This document shows positions 63,851 to 64,000 of a stretch of DNA of 64,000 nt, in pieces (the first letter of the stretch is position 1; each line of letters opens with the position of its first letter). The translations under genes and the position numbers were made by a program. The DNA is from DATBLE01 sp963808815 (GTDB taxonomy: Bacteria; Actinomycetota; Thermoleophilia; Gaiellales; Gaiellaceae). The DNA is taken from contig CAWEGI010000014.1 of assembly GCA_963808815.1 (NCBI GenBank), positions 310,001-374,000 of the forward strand, read 5' to 3'. Below the pieces are notes generated by a model. That model saw only the letters and a list, made by a program, of their open reading frames with translations, was not told the DNA's origin and did not search any database.

Positions 63851-64000
63851 ATGGTGACGCCGGACGAGATCGGGGCCGTGGCGATCTTTGCCGGCCTGGA
63901 CGCCGCCGCGCGCGAGCGGCTCTCCCGTGTGGCGGCAGACATCAGCCTCGTTCCCGGCGAGTGGGCCGTGCCGGAGGGCGGAGATCGGGCACTGTTCGCG
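63851..64000 (+). CDS. cNMP-binding domain protein, N-terminal fragment (runs off the window)
   Basis: The 50 residues seen (starting VTPDEIGAVAIFAGLDAAAR) resemble the first helices and strands of a cyclic nucleotide-binding domain. They are close to the beginning of actinobacterial proteins that fuse this domain to a thioredoxin reductase-like flavoprotein. The downstream domain is outside the window, so this is provisional. Confidence 0.65.
   Translation, partial: MVTPDEIGAVAIFAGLDAAARERLSRVAADISLVPGEWAVPEGGDRALFA

Overview
The window is about 70% G+C with strongly G/C-ending codons. It reads as a chromosomal segment of an uncultured actinobacterium. A LexA box of the GAAC-N4-GTTC type, many LuxR-type two-component systems, a zinc-finger-free TopA with RYGPY repeats, and several small secreted or RTX-like proteins point to Actinomycetota, perhaps Thermoleophilia; the class is inference. 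I see no phage, IS element, CRISPR array or plasmid functions. The layout looks like core genome with a few accessory stretches.

Layout. 0-8.6 kb: the end of a glycosidase-like/polysaccharide deacetylase fusion, then a leftward oligopeptide ABC operon (dppABCDF) that ends in an NlpC/P60 peptidase, suggesting uptake and trimming of murein peptides. 8.7-15 kb: primary sigma factor and topA leftward; plsC, a stand-alone 5'-3' exonuclease and an HDAC-like deacetylase rightward, the last three overlapping by a few bases. 15-23 kb: a divergent two-component pair, a small RTX-like secreted protein, a MerR-DUF1835 fusion under a textbook MerR promoter, a PaaK-type ligase and a large LuxR regulator. 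23-32 kb: flavin oxidoreductase, two DMT transporters, an MMPL transporter, a secreted protein, an ECF sigma/zinc-finger pair, and a DUF4239/DUF4337-like membrane pair. 32-43 kb: rnpB, a DUF427 protein, a cupin, a cNMP-binding protein, a zinc-ribbon protein, lexA with its SOS box, tRNA-Leu(GAG), a TldD/PmbA pair, an SGNH hydrolase, secG, a single-domain receiver, an aquaporin and a glycosyltransferase.

43-64 kb: an acyl-CoA mutase large subunit, two ABC systems, a fused MoaD-MoaE molybdopterin synthase, M29 and M50 peptidases, a LOG-family protein behind a 167-nt hairpin, a second two-component system, a D,D-carboxypeptidase, the selA-orf-selB selenocysteine cluster with NfeD-like and GH88 genes in overlapping order, a YihY membrane protein, a BBE-type flavoprotein, an AI-2E family transporter and the start of a cNMP-domain protein.

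Important caveat: many genes between about 4.8-13.9 kb and 21.9-42.7 kb are broken by frame changes that are almost all explained by one extra base. Conserved essential genes (topA, lexA, dpp) are hit, so I treat these as sequencing or assembly errors and annotate across them. The segments 14.2-21.1 kb and 43.4-64 kb are clean. Coordinates of broken genes give the inferred full span.
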